Source: a virus. From it: a stretch of DNA of 32,650 nt. Both the position numbers and the translations under genes were made by a program. The stretch's first letter is position 1. Every line of letters begins with the position of its first letter. Below the pieces are notes generated by a model that did not search any database, was not told where the DNA came from, and saw nothing but the letters and a program-made list of their open reading frames with translations. Positions 22,194 through 29,743 of this stretch are shown in pieces. The stretch covers positions 1-32,650 of the IMG/VR virus record IMGVR_UViG_3300037541_000454. One strand, 5' to 3'.

Positions 22194-25100
22194 AATGCCA
22201 TCCTCAAACCCAGTCGATTACGGTGCTGACCCCTGCGGGCGGCGAAACAGCGCGTGGGCAATCAACGAGTGCCTAATCGCTTCCGGGCGTTGCGATTTTC
22301 CAGAGGGCACGTTTCTGCTGGGATCGAGTCCGGGGGTGAAGATTATCGACCGTGTCCGCACCGGAGGTGTCGCGACGTTCAACACGGCGACGCCGCACGG
22401 GCTGGTTGTTGGCGAGAAGATCACCTTGTACGGGTTTACGGATGTCTCTTTCAATGGAACTGGTCCAGGGCTGTTTGGATTCCAAGTTTTAAGCACGCCG
22501 ACGCCGACGCGTTTCACAGCGTCGATGCCGCTGCCGACCTATCCAGACGCTCCGTTAGTGGTTCAAGACGGCTGGATCAACCTGATCGGCGGCGGCTACA
22601 CCTCGTCCATCGTGATCGGGTATGCCCCGGTTATCAACAACGTCGCGTTTACGGGCAAAGGAGTCGGAAAAACGATCGTCAAATTCGCTGACAACACCTC
22701 GACAAAAAGAGGGGACACTTTCGGCTTCAATATCCAGATGCTGAAGACCATTGGGAACTACCCGGGTTTTGGTGTCGTGGGCGCTCCCGGGGCTTATCCA
22801 GGCGTGCCATTGTTCAGCGTCAACTGCAAGAACACCTTGATCGAGGGGATAACCTTCGACGGCAACTACGCGAAAAACTCGGTTGCGGACATCAAGATCG
22901 TCTCAGTGCAGCGCACCAACGGTGTCAACACGTACACCGTAGACAAGCCGCTGTATGATCCCGGAATACTTGGCACCCAGTTCTATTCCGTTCCCCCTCC
23001 GGCGTACATCCCGCCGATTTCGCCTGCGCCGTACACAAATATCAGCGCAGCCAACCAGTACATCGCGAACGTGGTGACATCCGGTCCCGGAAATGACTTG
23101 TCATTTGTTGGGTTTGGATTCATCACGAACGTGACTCAGTTTTCATTCGAGCGAGACCTTCGCGTGGTGCTAACACAAGGCCGGATCAATCAATTTGGAT
23201 TCGCAATCTACACCAAGCATCCGCAATGGAATTTTGGATTCACGATTGGTGATACGATCACGGTGACCGGATACTCCAATGCCGCGTTGAACGGCACGTT
23301 CGTCGTTGCTGGAGTCCTTTCTGCACAGGAGGTCTTCTGCGTGAACGCCGGCACCGCCACGGTGTTTTCAATGATCGGTTACGAGCGGCTTACCAACGTC
23401 GCCACCTATGACACTGCACTTGCTCACCCGTTCATTTTTGGAGACACGGTGGTCATTTCAGGGTTCGCTGACCCAACGCTAAACGGAACGTTTGTCGTCA
23501 CTGGAGTGCCGTCTCCGGCGCAATTTACCTGCGCGAATGCTGGTCCAAACACAGGGGTTATGGCAGATTCTGGATCGGCCTACGAGGTAATCAACGAGAA
23601 CGCCCGCGCATGGGCCGCGCCAAACGTGCCGTTGACGGTGCAAACCAAAGCAGGCGTCAACTCTCTCTACACGGTCGCCGGAATCAATCATGGCGGAGAA
23701 AAGGCTCTCTTCCAGAAAAACCAGTTCTACGATTTCGGCGTCGGTGTGGCGGACGCAGAGACGTTTATTGCGAAATCGTTCCTGCCCATGAACGTCGATG
23801 ACCTCACGGCCGGCGCCAAGGTGTTGAGCAACGACTTCGGTTACCAGGGGCGCAACTCGATCCAAAGCACGCTGTATCCGGGCAATGCAGAGGCGAACAC
23901 CCAGTGCGCGATCGGTGGCTATTCGAGCTTGGTGAACCCGATCAACGTGGTGTCAAGGTCGGCTGGCGTGGCGACGTACACTTGTGTGATGAAACACACA
24001 CTGCGGGTTGGGGATGTGGTTCCGGTGACGATAGGAAACTACGTTTTTGGAATCATCTCCGCTCAACGGCAATTGAACGTCGTGACGTTCACCACATCGC
24101 AGAAGCATTTTCTCGCACCTGGCAGTAGCGTTACCGTCGATGTCAGCAACAACTCGTTCGACGGATCTTTTTCTGTCGTAAGCGTTGTCAGCGACTTCGC
24201 TTTCACTGTCGCACAGGTAGGCGTTGACGTTTTCCCAGCAATCGTGGTCACTGGATTCGGGGCCGTGAATCTTGGGTTCTCTGGATCGTTGACTGTCATA
24301 TCAACCCCCGACGCCTTCCGGTTCACAGCTGCGGCAGCTGGCCCGAACGTACTTCCCGGCCTCTACCTCGACGGCCAAGTCATCATGCTTCGCAGCCGGC
24401 GGATCTTCGCCTCGGAATGCCTGTTTGAAGGCAACAAGGTTCGCGGCGGCCCAGATCCCGTCAATCAACAGAGCCCCGTGATTGCCGTTACGGTGCGCGA
24501 GACCAGTGGGGCCATAATCCGGAAGAACAACTTTGACGGCTTCCGCGGGACCTGCTTCTACGTTGATTCCTACCAGCACAAAGGGACCAAAATCCAAAAC
24601 AACTCGGCCCTCGGGGTCTCGGCGTTCATCGCGCTGACCGTGCAGGACTGGTACACGCTGATCCAAACGATTGGCACCCCAAACCCCGAGACGTACTCGA
24701 CGTTGATCGCAGCCCACAAGGACATGCTGATCGAGAACAACGACATTCTCCTGACCGGCCCTAATTCTTGGTTCTATCAGACCGCGTTTGCGCCATTGGA
24801 TGCAGTCTTTTTGATCTACAACCACGACGTGGACAAATCGAGGTATTACTACCCGACCGACTACCAGATTCCGATTACGTCCGCATCCCGCGCTGCCAAC
24901 ATCTCGACGTTCACGACTGCTTCCGATCACGAACTCCAGGTGGGAATGGAAATCTCTACGATTGGAGTCACTGACGGCACCTTCAATGGCGTCTTCACGG
25001 TTGCCAGCACCCCTTCATCCACGACTTTCACCGTCGCAAATCCCGGTGCAGCCGTATCGACGGCTGGTGGATTCCTTGGAATCAACGACCCGGTGAAGTT

Positions 25101-25560
25101 CCCGTGGGAGATCCGCCCGATTGGATACCAGCGCACTGCCGGCGTTGCCACGTACACAACCAACAAGGCGCACCAGCTTACGCTTGGCGCTTACGCGACC
25201 ATCGAAGGGTTCAGCAACACCTCGTTCAACGATGAGGTAATCGTGACCGGCACGCCAACGCTCTACACCTTCACCTGCGCGAGCCCCGGACCCGATGTGC
25301 CGTTCACGTCCGAGACCGGAAATTTCTTCCGGTACATCGAAAACATCCAGATTGGCTGCAACCAAGTGCTGCGCCTGAGCGGAAACGAACTGGTCATCAA
25401 CAACGGCGGCCGATTCGGTGTATCGTTCCTCCAGGGGCGCCCAGTGCGTTGCGTTGCCCCGCTGGATCAGTTCTTCTATTTCGATTGTCCCGAGGGCTGT
25501 TTGGCGCTTGAATGCGACCCAGGCCCGTGTAAGCCCAACGACTACCTTTACCGCATCTAA
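22150..25560 (+). CDS. Tailspike / receptor-binding protein with beta-helix and repeated FCCH-like modules
   Basis: A 1136-residue protein with a perfect ribosome binding site before its ATG at 22150; the open frame extends further upstream to 22057 inside the previous gene. Residues about 19-62 (NPVDYGADPCGRRNSAW, then DFPEGTFLL) resemble the start of pectate lyase-type tailspikes. A right-handed beta-helix is suggested by later stacked segments such as IRKNNFDGFRGTCFYV. Between them lie at least five beta modules of the R..GVATYTT..H.L..G....I.GF....FNG.F.V...P....FT form. The end is Cys-rich (CPEGCLALECDPGPC). It is probably trimeric and may bind or cleave surface polysaccharide, although catalytic residues cannot be assigned by eye. 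It is the longest complete gene in the window. Confidence 0.75.
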   Translation: MGTSVASPARSSPPKMPSSNPVDYGADPCGRRNSAWAINECLIASGRCDFPEGTFLLGSSPGVKIIDRVRTGGVATFNTATPHGLVVGEKITLYGFTDVSFNGTGPGLFGFQVLSTPTPTRFTASMPLPTYPDAPLVVQDGWINLIGGGYTSSIVIGYAPVINNVAFTGKGVGKTIVKFADNTSTKRGDTFGFNIQMLKTIGNYPGFGVVGAPGAYPGVPLFSVNCKNTLIEGITFDGNYAKNSVADIKIVSVQRTNGVNTYTVDKPLYDPGILGTQFYSVPPPAYIPPISPAPYTNISAANQYIANVVTSGPGNDLSFVGFGFITNVTQFSFERDLRVVLTQGRINQFGFAIYTKHPQWNFGFTIGDTITVTGYSNAALNGTFVVAGVLSAQEVFCVNAGTATVFSMIGYERLTNVATYDTALAHPFIFGDTVVISGFADPTLNGTFVVTGVPSPAQFTCANAGPNTGVMADSGSAYEVINENARAWAAPNVPLTVQTKAGVNSLYTVAGINHGGEKALFQKNQFYDFGVGVADAETFIAKSFLPMNVDDLTAGAKVLSNDFGYQGRNSIQSTLYPGNAEANTQCAIGGYSSLVNPINVVSRSAGVATYTCVMKHTLRVGDVVPVTIGNYVFGIISAQRQLNVVTFTTSQKHFLAPGSSVTVDVSNNSFDGSFSVVSVVSDFAFTVAQVGVDVFPAIVVTGFGAVNLGFSGSLTVISTPDAFRFTAAAAGPNVLPGLYLDGQVIMLRSRRIFASECLFEGNKVRGGPDPVNQQSPVIAVTVRETSGAIIRKNNFDGFRGTCFYVDSYQHKGTKIQNNSALGVSAFIALTVQDWYTLIQTIGTPNPETYSTLIAAHKDMLIENNDILLTGPNSWFYQTAFAPLDAVFLIYNHDVDKSRYYYPTDYQIPITSASRAANISTFTTASDHELQVGMEISTIGVTDGTFNGVFTVASTPSSTTFTVANPGAAVSTAGGFLGINDPVKFPWEIRPIGYQRTAGVATYTTNKAHQLTLGAYATIEGFSNTSFNDEVIVTGTPTLYTFTCASPGPDVPFTSETGNFFRYIENIQIGCNQVLRLSGNELVINNGGRFGVSFLQGRPVRCVAPLDQFFYFDCPEGCLALECDPGPCKPNDYLYRI
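22351..22539 (+). repeat. FCCH-like module 1 of the tailspike
   Basis: Encodes residues about 68-130 (RVRTGGVATFNTATPHGLVV..., ending TRFTASMP). It shares the spacing and key Val-Ala-Thr, His-Gly-Leu and Phe-Asn-Gly residues with the other copies. Confidence 0.5.
23182..23565 (+). repeat. FCCH-like modules 2 and 3 of the tailspike, in tandem
   Basis: Two adjacent copies. The first (about 23182-23370) is degenerate at its start but has ALNGTFVVAGV. The second (about 23380-23565) has NVATYDTALAH, VVISGF, TLNGTFVVTGVPSPAQFT and NAGPN. The repeated block NGTFVV.GV is conserved at DNA level only in part. Confidence 0.5.
23950..24360 (+). repeat. FCCH-like modules 4 and 5 of the tailspike, interleaved
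   Basis: One copy starts SRSAGVATYTCVMKHTL and is interrupted by a second (RQLNVVTFTTSQKHFLAPG...DGSFSVVSVVSDFAFT), after which the text continues with TVISTPDAFRFTAAAAGPN. It looks like a module inserted into another module, or two partial copies. Confidence 0.4.
24886..25303 (+). repeat. FCCH-like modules 6 and 7 near the tailspike C terminus
   Basis: Copy at about 24886-25053 (NISTFTTASDHELQVG, FNGVFTVASTPSSTTFT) and copy at about 25126-25303 (GVATYTTNKAHQLTLG, FNDEVIVTGTPTLYTFT, SPGPD), separated by about 24 residues. They are the cleanest copies in the window. Confidence 0.55.
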
Positions 25561-25562
25561 CC

Positions 25563-26549
25563 ATGCCTGAGATCAACCTTACCGCCGGCGTGCTGCCGCC
25601 ACCCGCCTGTTTCGCATCTGAGCAGGATCGCTTGGACGCCTACGCGGCCGCGCTGATTGCTCAGTTCGCAACCTCGCCAGAGTGGGTGGCAAGCGCGATC
25701 GCGCCGGTTGCTCCGAATCTCGGACTCTACTGGTTGCGCCTGGACGCTGGTGGAAATCCTGTCGAAATCCTGAAGTACAACACTACGGCTCCGGCCGGAT
25801 GGGCGCGGGTCACAACCCAGCTGACCTACGGTGTTGGCGGAGGTGTTCCAGATGCCTACACGGTTACCTTGGCGCCGGCGTCTCCGGGGGTGAACCAAGC
25901 GTATCGCACCGGCGCAACCTATGCTTTCGGGGCATCGAACGCGAATACTGGCCCCAGCACACTTTCGGTTGACGGGTTCGCAACCAAAGCGATCACCAAG
26001 TATGGCACTACGGCGCTGGTCGCAAATGACATCAGGCTTGGCCAGATGTGTGTCGTGGTCTACGACGGCACGCGTTTCCAGCTGCTGAACCCCGGTCAGA
26101 ATATCGGGCCGGCATCATTCGCGCCTGGAACCGACCGTCAATTTTTGAGGACCAACTCGGCACCGGCATCGGTGTGGGAGTCGGGGTACATTACGCCGGT
26201 GGCAAACTATCAGGCGATTCCGGCGGCGGGTGCTTCAGTCACGTTCTCGCATGGTTTTACGGTGGACCCATTGTCTTGGGACATTGGAATCATTTGCACG
26301 GATGCAACCGGTGATGCCGGATACACCGGAATCAATCCGGCTGGCGGAGATTACATCCCAGTTGGAAGCATCCTTCGGACAAACCTTTCTGAAAGCGATA
26401 TTCGGGTCACCGGATTTTCAAACGCTACCACTATTGGCCTTGTTCGCGGTAGCGCCGTTTCAGGTATTGCTGTGAACCACAAAACCACCGGTGTCCTAAC
26501 CGCCATCGACGAAGCCAAGTGGCGAGTCATGGCTCGCGCCATCCGCTAA
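25563..26549 (+). CDS. Tail fibre-like structural protein
   Basis: A 328-residue protein starting 2 bases after the tailspike stop. Residues about 100-185 (YTVTLAPASPGVNQAYRTG, ASNANTGPSTLSVDG, AITKYGTTALVANDI, VVYDGTRFQLLNPG) match a domain common in phage tail fibres and fibre-like proteins. The C-terminal half (YITPVANYQAIPAAG, then a beta-rich end) is compatible with a small fibre tip. There are almost no cysteines, unlike neighbours. It is probably a secondary fibre or spike-associated protein in the tail operon. Confidence 0.65.
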   Translation: MPEINLTAGVLPPPACFASEQDRLDAYAAALIAQFATSPEWVASAIAPVAPNLGLYWLRLDAGGNPVEILKYNTTAPAGWARVTTQLTYGVGGGVPDAYTVTLAPASPGVNQAYRTGATYAFGASNANTGPSTLSVDGFATKAITKYGTTALVANDIRLGQMCVVVYDGTRFQLLNPGQNIGPASFAPGTDRQFLRTNSAPASVWESGYITPVANYQAIPAAGASVTFSHGFTVDPLSWDIGIICTDATGDAGYTGINPAGGDYIPVGSILRTNLSESDIRVTGFSNATTIGLVRGSAVSGIAVNHKTTGVLTAIDEAKWRVMARAIR

Positions 26550-26550
26550 C

Positions 26551-27639
26551 ATGAGAAAAACCCTCGCCCAAGCCAAGAACTCCACGATCCCGCAGGCTGT
26601 CGGTCTCGCCACCTGCGACGATCGTTTTCTCCAGCTGCTGAACGAGGCTCAGGCGCGCTTGGCCGACATGGGCAAGTGGTGGGGCACGTACAAGAAGCTC
26701 CGCGTCTGCGTCACTGCCGGCTGCATCACCTGGCCTCGCGAGGTCAAGACGATCGAGGCGATGAACGTCTGCGGGTACAACATCCCGATCCAGAACCAGT
26801 GGTACGAGTTCCAGACCGACGAGCGAGCGCCGCGCACCGGTTGCGGCCGTGAAGGCTGCGAGCAGGACCAGCTACTGGATCGCGGTATGGTCACCCAGTT
26901 CCGGGACTCGGTTGGAAACTGCTACATCCGCGTGCAACCCCAGCTGACGGCCGATGCCGGCAAGCGCGTGCTTCTTCAGGGGCTAGACCCCAACGGTAAC
27001 CCGATCCGCACGCTGGACACGGTGACCGGCGAGTACGTATGGGGCGAGTACGTGACGCTGCCCAACCCGGCGGTGACCGCCTACGTCCAGACGGTCAACC
27101 TGTTCAAGCAACCCGGTCTCACCGGTGCCCAGAAGCCGCTGACTCAAGGCAGCCTGACGATTCTGGCGTACAACCCAACAACCACCTTGCTGACCCAGAT
27201 TGCAGTCTGGGGTCCGAGCGAGCAGAACCCCGAGTACCGCCGCACCTACCTTATCGGCATGCCCGAGGTCTGCGGTGGCACCTCCGGGTGCAACGCAGAA
27301 GCGCAGAACGACTGTATCGACCATGGCGACGGCTGCGTGCCAGCAGATGAGGCATGCACCAACACCGTCGTCGAAGCGATCGTGCGACTGGACTTTATCC
27401 CGGCAGTCGTGGACTCGGATTGGCTGTTCATCGGAAACCTCCAGGCGATCAAGCACATGATGAAGGCCATCCAGAAGGAGGACCGGAATCAGTACACCGA
27501 GGCTGAGCGCGAGATCCAACTGGCCCTGCGGAGCCTTCGGAACGAGCTTGAAACCTACAGCCCCAACGAGCGCACGGTCGTCAACGTGCAGGTCTGGGGT
27601 TCCGCCAAGATCCAGTATCGGTTAGGAGGATTCATTTGA
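26551..27639 (+). CDS. Tail tubular A-like / head-tail structural protein
   Basis: A 362-residue protein starting MRKTLAQAKNSTIPQAVG, one base after the fibre gene. Residues 20-62 (CDDRFLQLLNEAQARLADMGKWWGTYKKL, then CVTAGCITWPREV) follow a pattern I know from podovirus-type structural proteins placed beside the tail genes. The C-terminal helical part (KHMMKAIQKEDRNQYTEAE) resembles tail tubular A or adaptor helices. A Cys-rich insert (about 90-108 and 235-270) may bind metal or form disulphides. It would connect the portal to the tail tube. Confidence 0.6.
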   Translation: MRKTLAQAKNSTIPQAVGLATCDDRFLQLLNEAQARLADMGKWWGTYKKLRVCVTAGCITWPREVKTIEAMNVCGYNIPIQNQWYEFQTDERAPRTGCGREGCEQDQLLDRGMVTQFRDSVGNCYIRVQPQLTADAGKRVLLQGLDPNGNPIRTLDTVTGEYVWGEYVTLPNPAVTAYVQTVNLFKQPGLTGAQKPLTQGSLTILAYNPTTTLLTQIAVWGPSEQNPEYRRTYLIGMPEVCGGTSGCNAEAQNDCIDHGDGCVPADEACTNTVVEAIVRLDFIPAVVDSDWLFIGNLQAIKHMMKAIQKEDRNQYTEAEREIQLALRSLRNELETYSPNERTVVNVQVWGSAKIQYRLGGFI

Positions 27640-28103
27640 TGACTGAGGAGCTTCCAGTAGCCGTGCAGCCTGTCACGTGGCTCGACATCCTGACGGACGA
27701 GACCGTCACGTTCGACGATCGTCTGGACAGGTGGGAAGCGTTTGTGGCGAATATTCCGCAGCAGGAGTGTCCGCTAAAACACACGTTCCCGGAAGGGATG
27801 TACGTGCGCGAAATCTTCATGCCGGCCGGTTCGATTGTCACCAGCCGCATCCATAAGTTCGACAACCCGTTCTTCATCACCAAAGGCAAGGTCACGGTGG
27901 TCAGCGAGAACGAGGGGTGCGTGACGTACACGGCGCCATACTCCGGCATCACGAAGCCCGGAACCCGTCGGGTGCTGCTGATTCATGAGGACACGATTTG
28001 GACCACGGTTCACCTGAATCTTGATAACAAGACGGATCACGAAGAGCTTTTGAACGACCTCACCTACGTGAGGCAGAACCAATACTTACCATGTCATTCG
28101 TAG
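27639..28103 (+). CDS. Cupin-like small phage protein
   Basis: A 154-residue protein from the ATG at 27639, whose start overlaps the previous stop (TGATG). An AGGAGG lies 9 bases upstream. It has a single cupin-like barrel: YVREIFMPAGSIVTSRIHKFDNPFF, then TKGKVTVVSENEGC and GTRRVLLIHEDTIWTTVHLN. His residues in SRIHK and TVHLN could bind metal, but the usual HxH pair is not clear. Such proteins are frequent in aquatic phages next to structural genes. Their role is unknown; a minor virion component or small-molecule binding is possible. Confidence 0.65.
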   Translation: MTEELPVAVQPVTWLDILTDETVTFDDRLDRWEAFVANIPQQECPLKHTFPEGMYVREIFMPAGSIVTSRIHKFDNPFFITKGKVTVVSENEGCVTYTAPYSGITKPGTRRVLLIHEDTIWTTVHLNLDNKTDHEELLNDLTYVRQNQYLPCHS

Positions 28104-28876
28104 CCACAGCAGTAGTCGGAACAGGCCTCGTTGCTAGCGGCGTTGGTGCCGCAGTGAGTGCCAATCAAGCTAGCAAAGATCGCGCTGGCGCTCGCGGCGT
28201 GGCAAATATGCCTGGCCTCGATATTCCTGGTGCCGTCGGCGAGGCAGAGCAGCTGACGCCACGAACACGCGAGCTTGAGGCGCAGAGGAATGCATTCAAC
28301 CGCGCCCAGCTTCTGGAGTCCCTCGGCATTCAGATTCCCGGTTATCAGGAAGGACAGTCCCAACGCACTCAGAATGCGCTGGCGCTACTTCGCGGGGAGC
28401 TCCCACCGGATGTCGCGGCGCAGGTTCAGCGGCAGGCCGCCGGGCGTGCGGTCTCTGGAGGGTTTGCCGGCAGTCAAGCCGCCGGCAACCTGACAGCACG
28501 CGATCTTGGTCGTACGTCGTTGGCTTTGCGGCAGGCGGGCGGGCAGCAGTTTGCGAATATCCTTGGCACGACCCCGCTGGCGCCGCTGGCGAATTTTGAA
28601 TTTACCCCGCAGATGCTCGCCAGCATTCGTGCTGACGAACGGGCCAAGAAACAAGCCGCTTTGCTTGGCACATACAATATGCCGAGCGCGGGTGGAGTCG
28701 CCGGCCTAGGCCTTAGCTCGCTTGGATCCGGGTTGACCAACCTTGGGTTTAGTGCGCTGGGGTCTGGTGGATTTGGGGGCAGAACCGGTGGCAGTGCTGC
28801 CGCTGGAAACAACTGGGCTGGACCAGGAGTTGGAACCGGATCTGGTATTGAACTTGGAATTCTTGACGCAGGCTAA
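28091..28876 (+). CDS. Gly/Ala-rich internal virion-type protein
   Basis: A 261-residue protein overlapping the cupin-like gene by 13 bases. The first 30 residues are a hydrophobic helix (ATAVVGTGLVASGVGAAVSAN), as in phage ejection or internal core proteins that enter the host membrane. A charged helical centre follows (QRNAFNRAQLLESLG), then a Gly/Ser-rich end. No enzyme motif was found. It lies just before a coiled-coil protein and the giant polyvalent protein, the usual place for DNA-ejection proteins in podoviruses. Confidence 0.6.
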   Translation: MSFVATAVVGTGLVASGVGAAVSANQASKDRAGARGVANMPGLDIPGAVGEAEQLTPRTRELEAQRNAFNRAQLLESLGIQIPGYQEGQSQRTQNALALLRGELPPDVAAQVQRQAAGRAVSGGFAGSQAAGNLTARDLGRTSLALRQAGGQQFANILGTTPLAPLANFEFTPQMLASIRADERAKKQAALLGTYNMPSAGGVAGLGLSSLGSGLTNLGFSALGSGGFGGRTGGSAAAGNNWAGPGVGTGSGIELGILDAG

Positions 28877-28879
28877 CCT

Positions 28880-29740
28880 ATGGCAAACCCCTTCTCAGGA
28901 CTCGAAAACATCGGGCAGTCGTACCTCGCAGGCTTGCAGCTGGCGAACCAACGCCAAGCGCGTGAGGAAGCAACAGCGCAGCGTGCTGAAGAGGCGCGGA
29001 TGCGTGATAGGTACTACCAGGATCTCGTTGAGCAGCGACGGGAGGCGGCAACGCTTGGGGCTAAAAGCCGTGATGAGGGTCTAGCGGCCAAGTTTGGAAG
29101 GTTCTTGAAACGTAACCCTGACGGGTCGATCGACATCGTGGGTTCTGCAACCGCCCAAGAAGAAGCCGGCAATCGAAACCAGCTTCTGGAGACCATTGGG
29201 TTTGCAGAAACGCAGGGGATCCCGATTCCAGGCGTGGAGTTGACTCCAGAAGAGCGCAAATCCGAATTTTACAATCGCGGAAGAGCCCAGGGAATCGTTC
29301 AAAAGACCAAAGACGCCCAGCAGTTTGACCGCATATTGGCATCGCAAGGAGTGTTTCCGCTTGGTAATCAACCTCAGATTCCAGCTGACGTTGAATCAGC
29401 CATCACCGGCCAAGGGCCAGCGACGATATTTGACATCTTGTCAGGTGCTGCGCCTGCCGCAACAGCACCACGCGTTGAACTCCCGGAAGGCATGACTACA
29501 AGCCGAGTGGCAGGACGTGATGTCATGATGCGGAAGCCGAAAACAGAAAAGGCCGCAAAGACAGAATATCCCGGAGAAATCGAAATCGACACTCTTCAAG
29601 GCCCAATGAAGGTGAAGCTGACAGCCGAGCAAATTGCCGAGCGATTGGCTCAACAAGCGTCACCTCAACCTACCAACGCTCCCGTAAAAGCACGCTTTCA
29701 ACGCGACCCGGTCACAGGCAAGCTCGTCCTAGCCAAATAA
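28880..29740 (+). CDS. Coiled-coil structural protein, possible internal virion component
   Basis: A 286-residue protein starting MANPFSGLENIGQSYLAGL, 3 bases after the previous stop. Residues 18-60 are strongly charged and helical (LANQRQAREEATAQRAEEARMRDRYYQDL), typical of coiled coils. The rest is a low-complexity Glu/Gln/Lys/Ala-rich region with a short beta segment (IEIDTLQGPMKVKL) near the end. No cysteine, signal or membrane segment. Its position between a hydrophobic and a giant protein in the tail operon suggests part of the ejection complex. Confidence 0.6.
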   Translation: MANPFSGLENIGQSYLAGLQLANQRQAREEATAQRAEEARMRDRYYQDLVEQRREAATLGAKSRDEGLAAKFGRFLKRNPDGSIDIVGSATAQEEAGNRNQLLETIGFAETQGIPIPGVELTPEERKSEFYNRGRAQGIVQKTKDAQQFDRILASQGVFPLGNQPQIPADVESAITGQGPATIFDILSGAAPAATAPRVELPEGMTTSRVAGRDVMMRKPKTEKAAKTEYPGEIEIDTLQGPMKVKLTAEQIAERLAQQASPQPTNAPVKARFQRDPVTGKLVLAK

Positions 29741-29743
29741 ACC

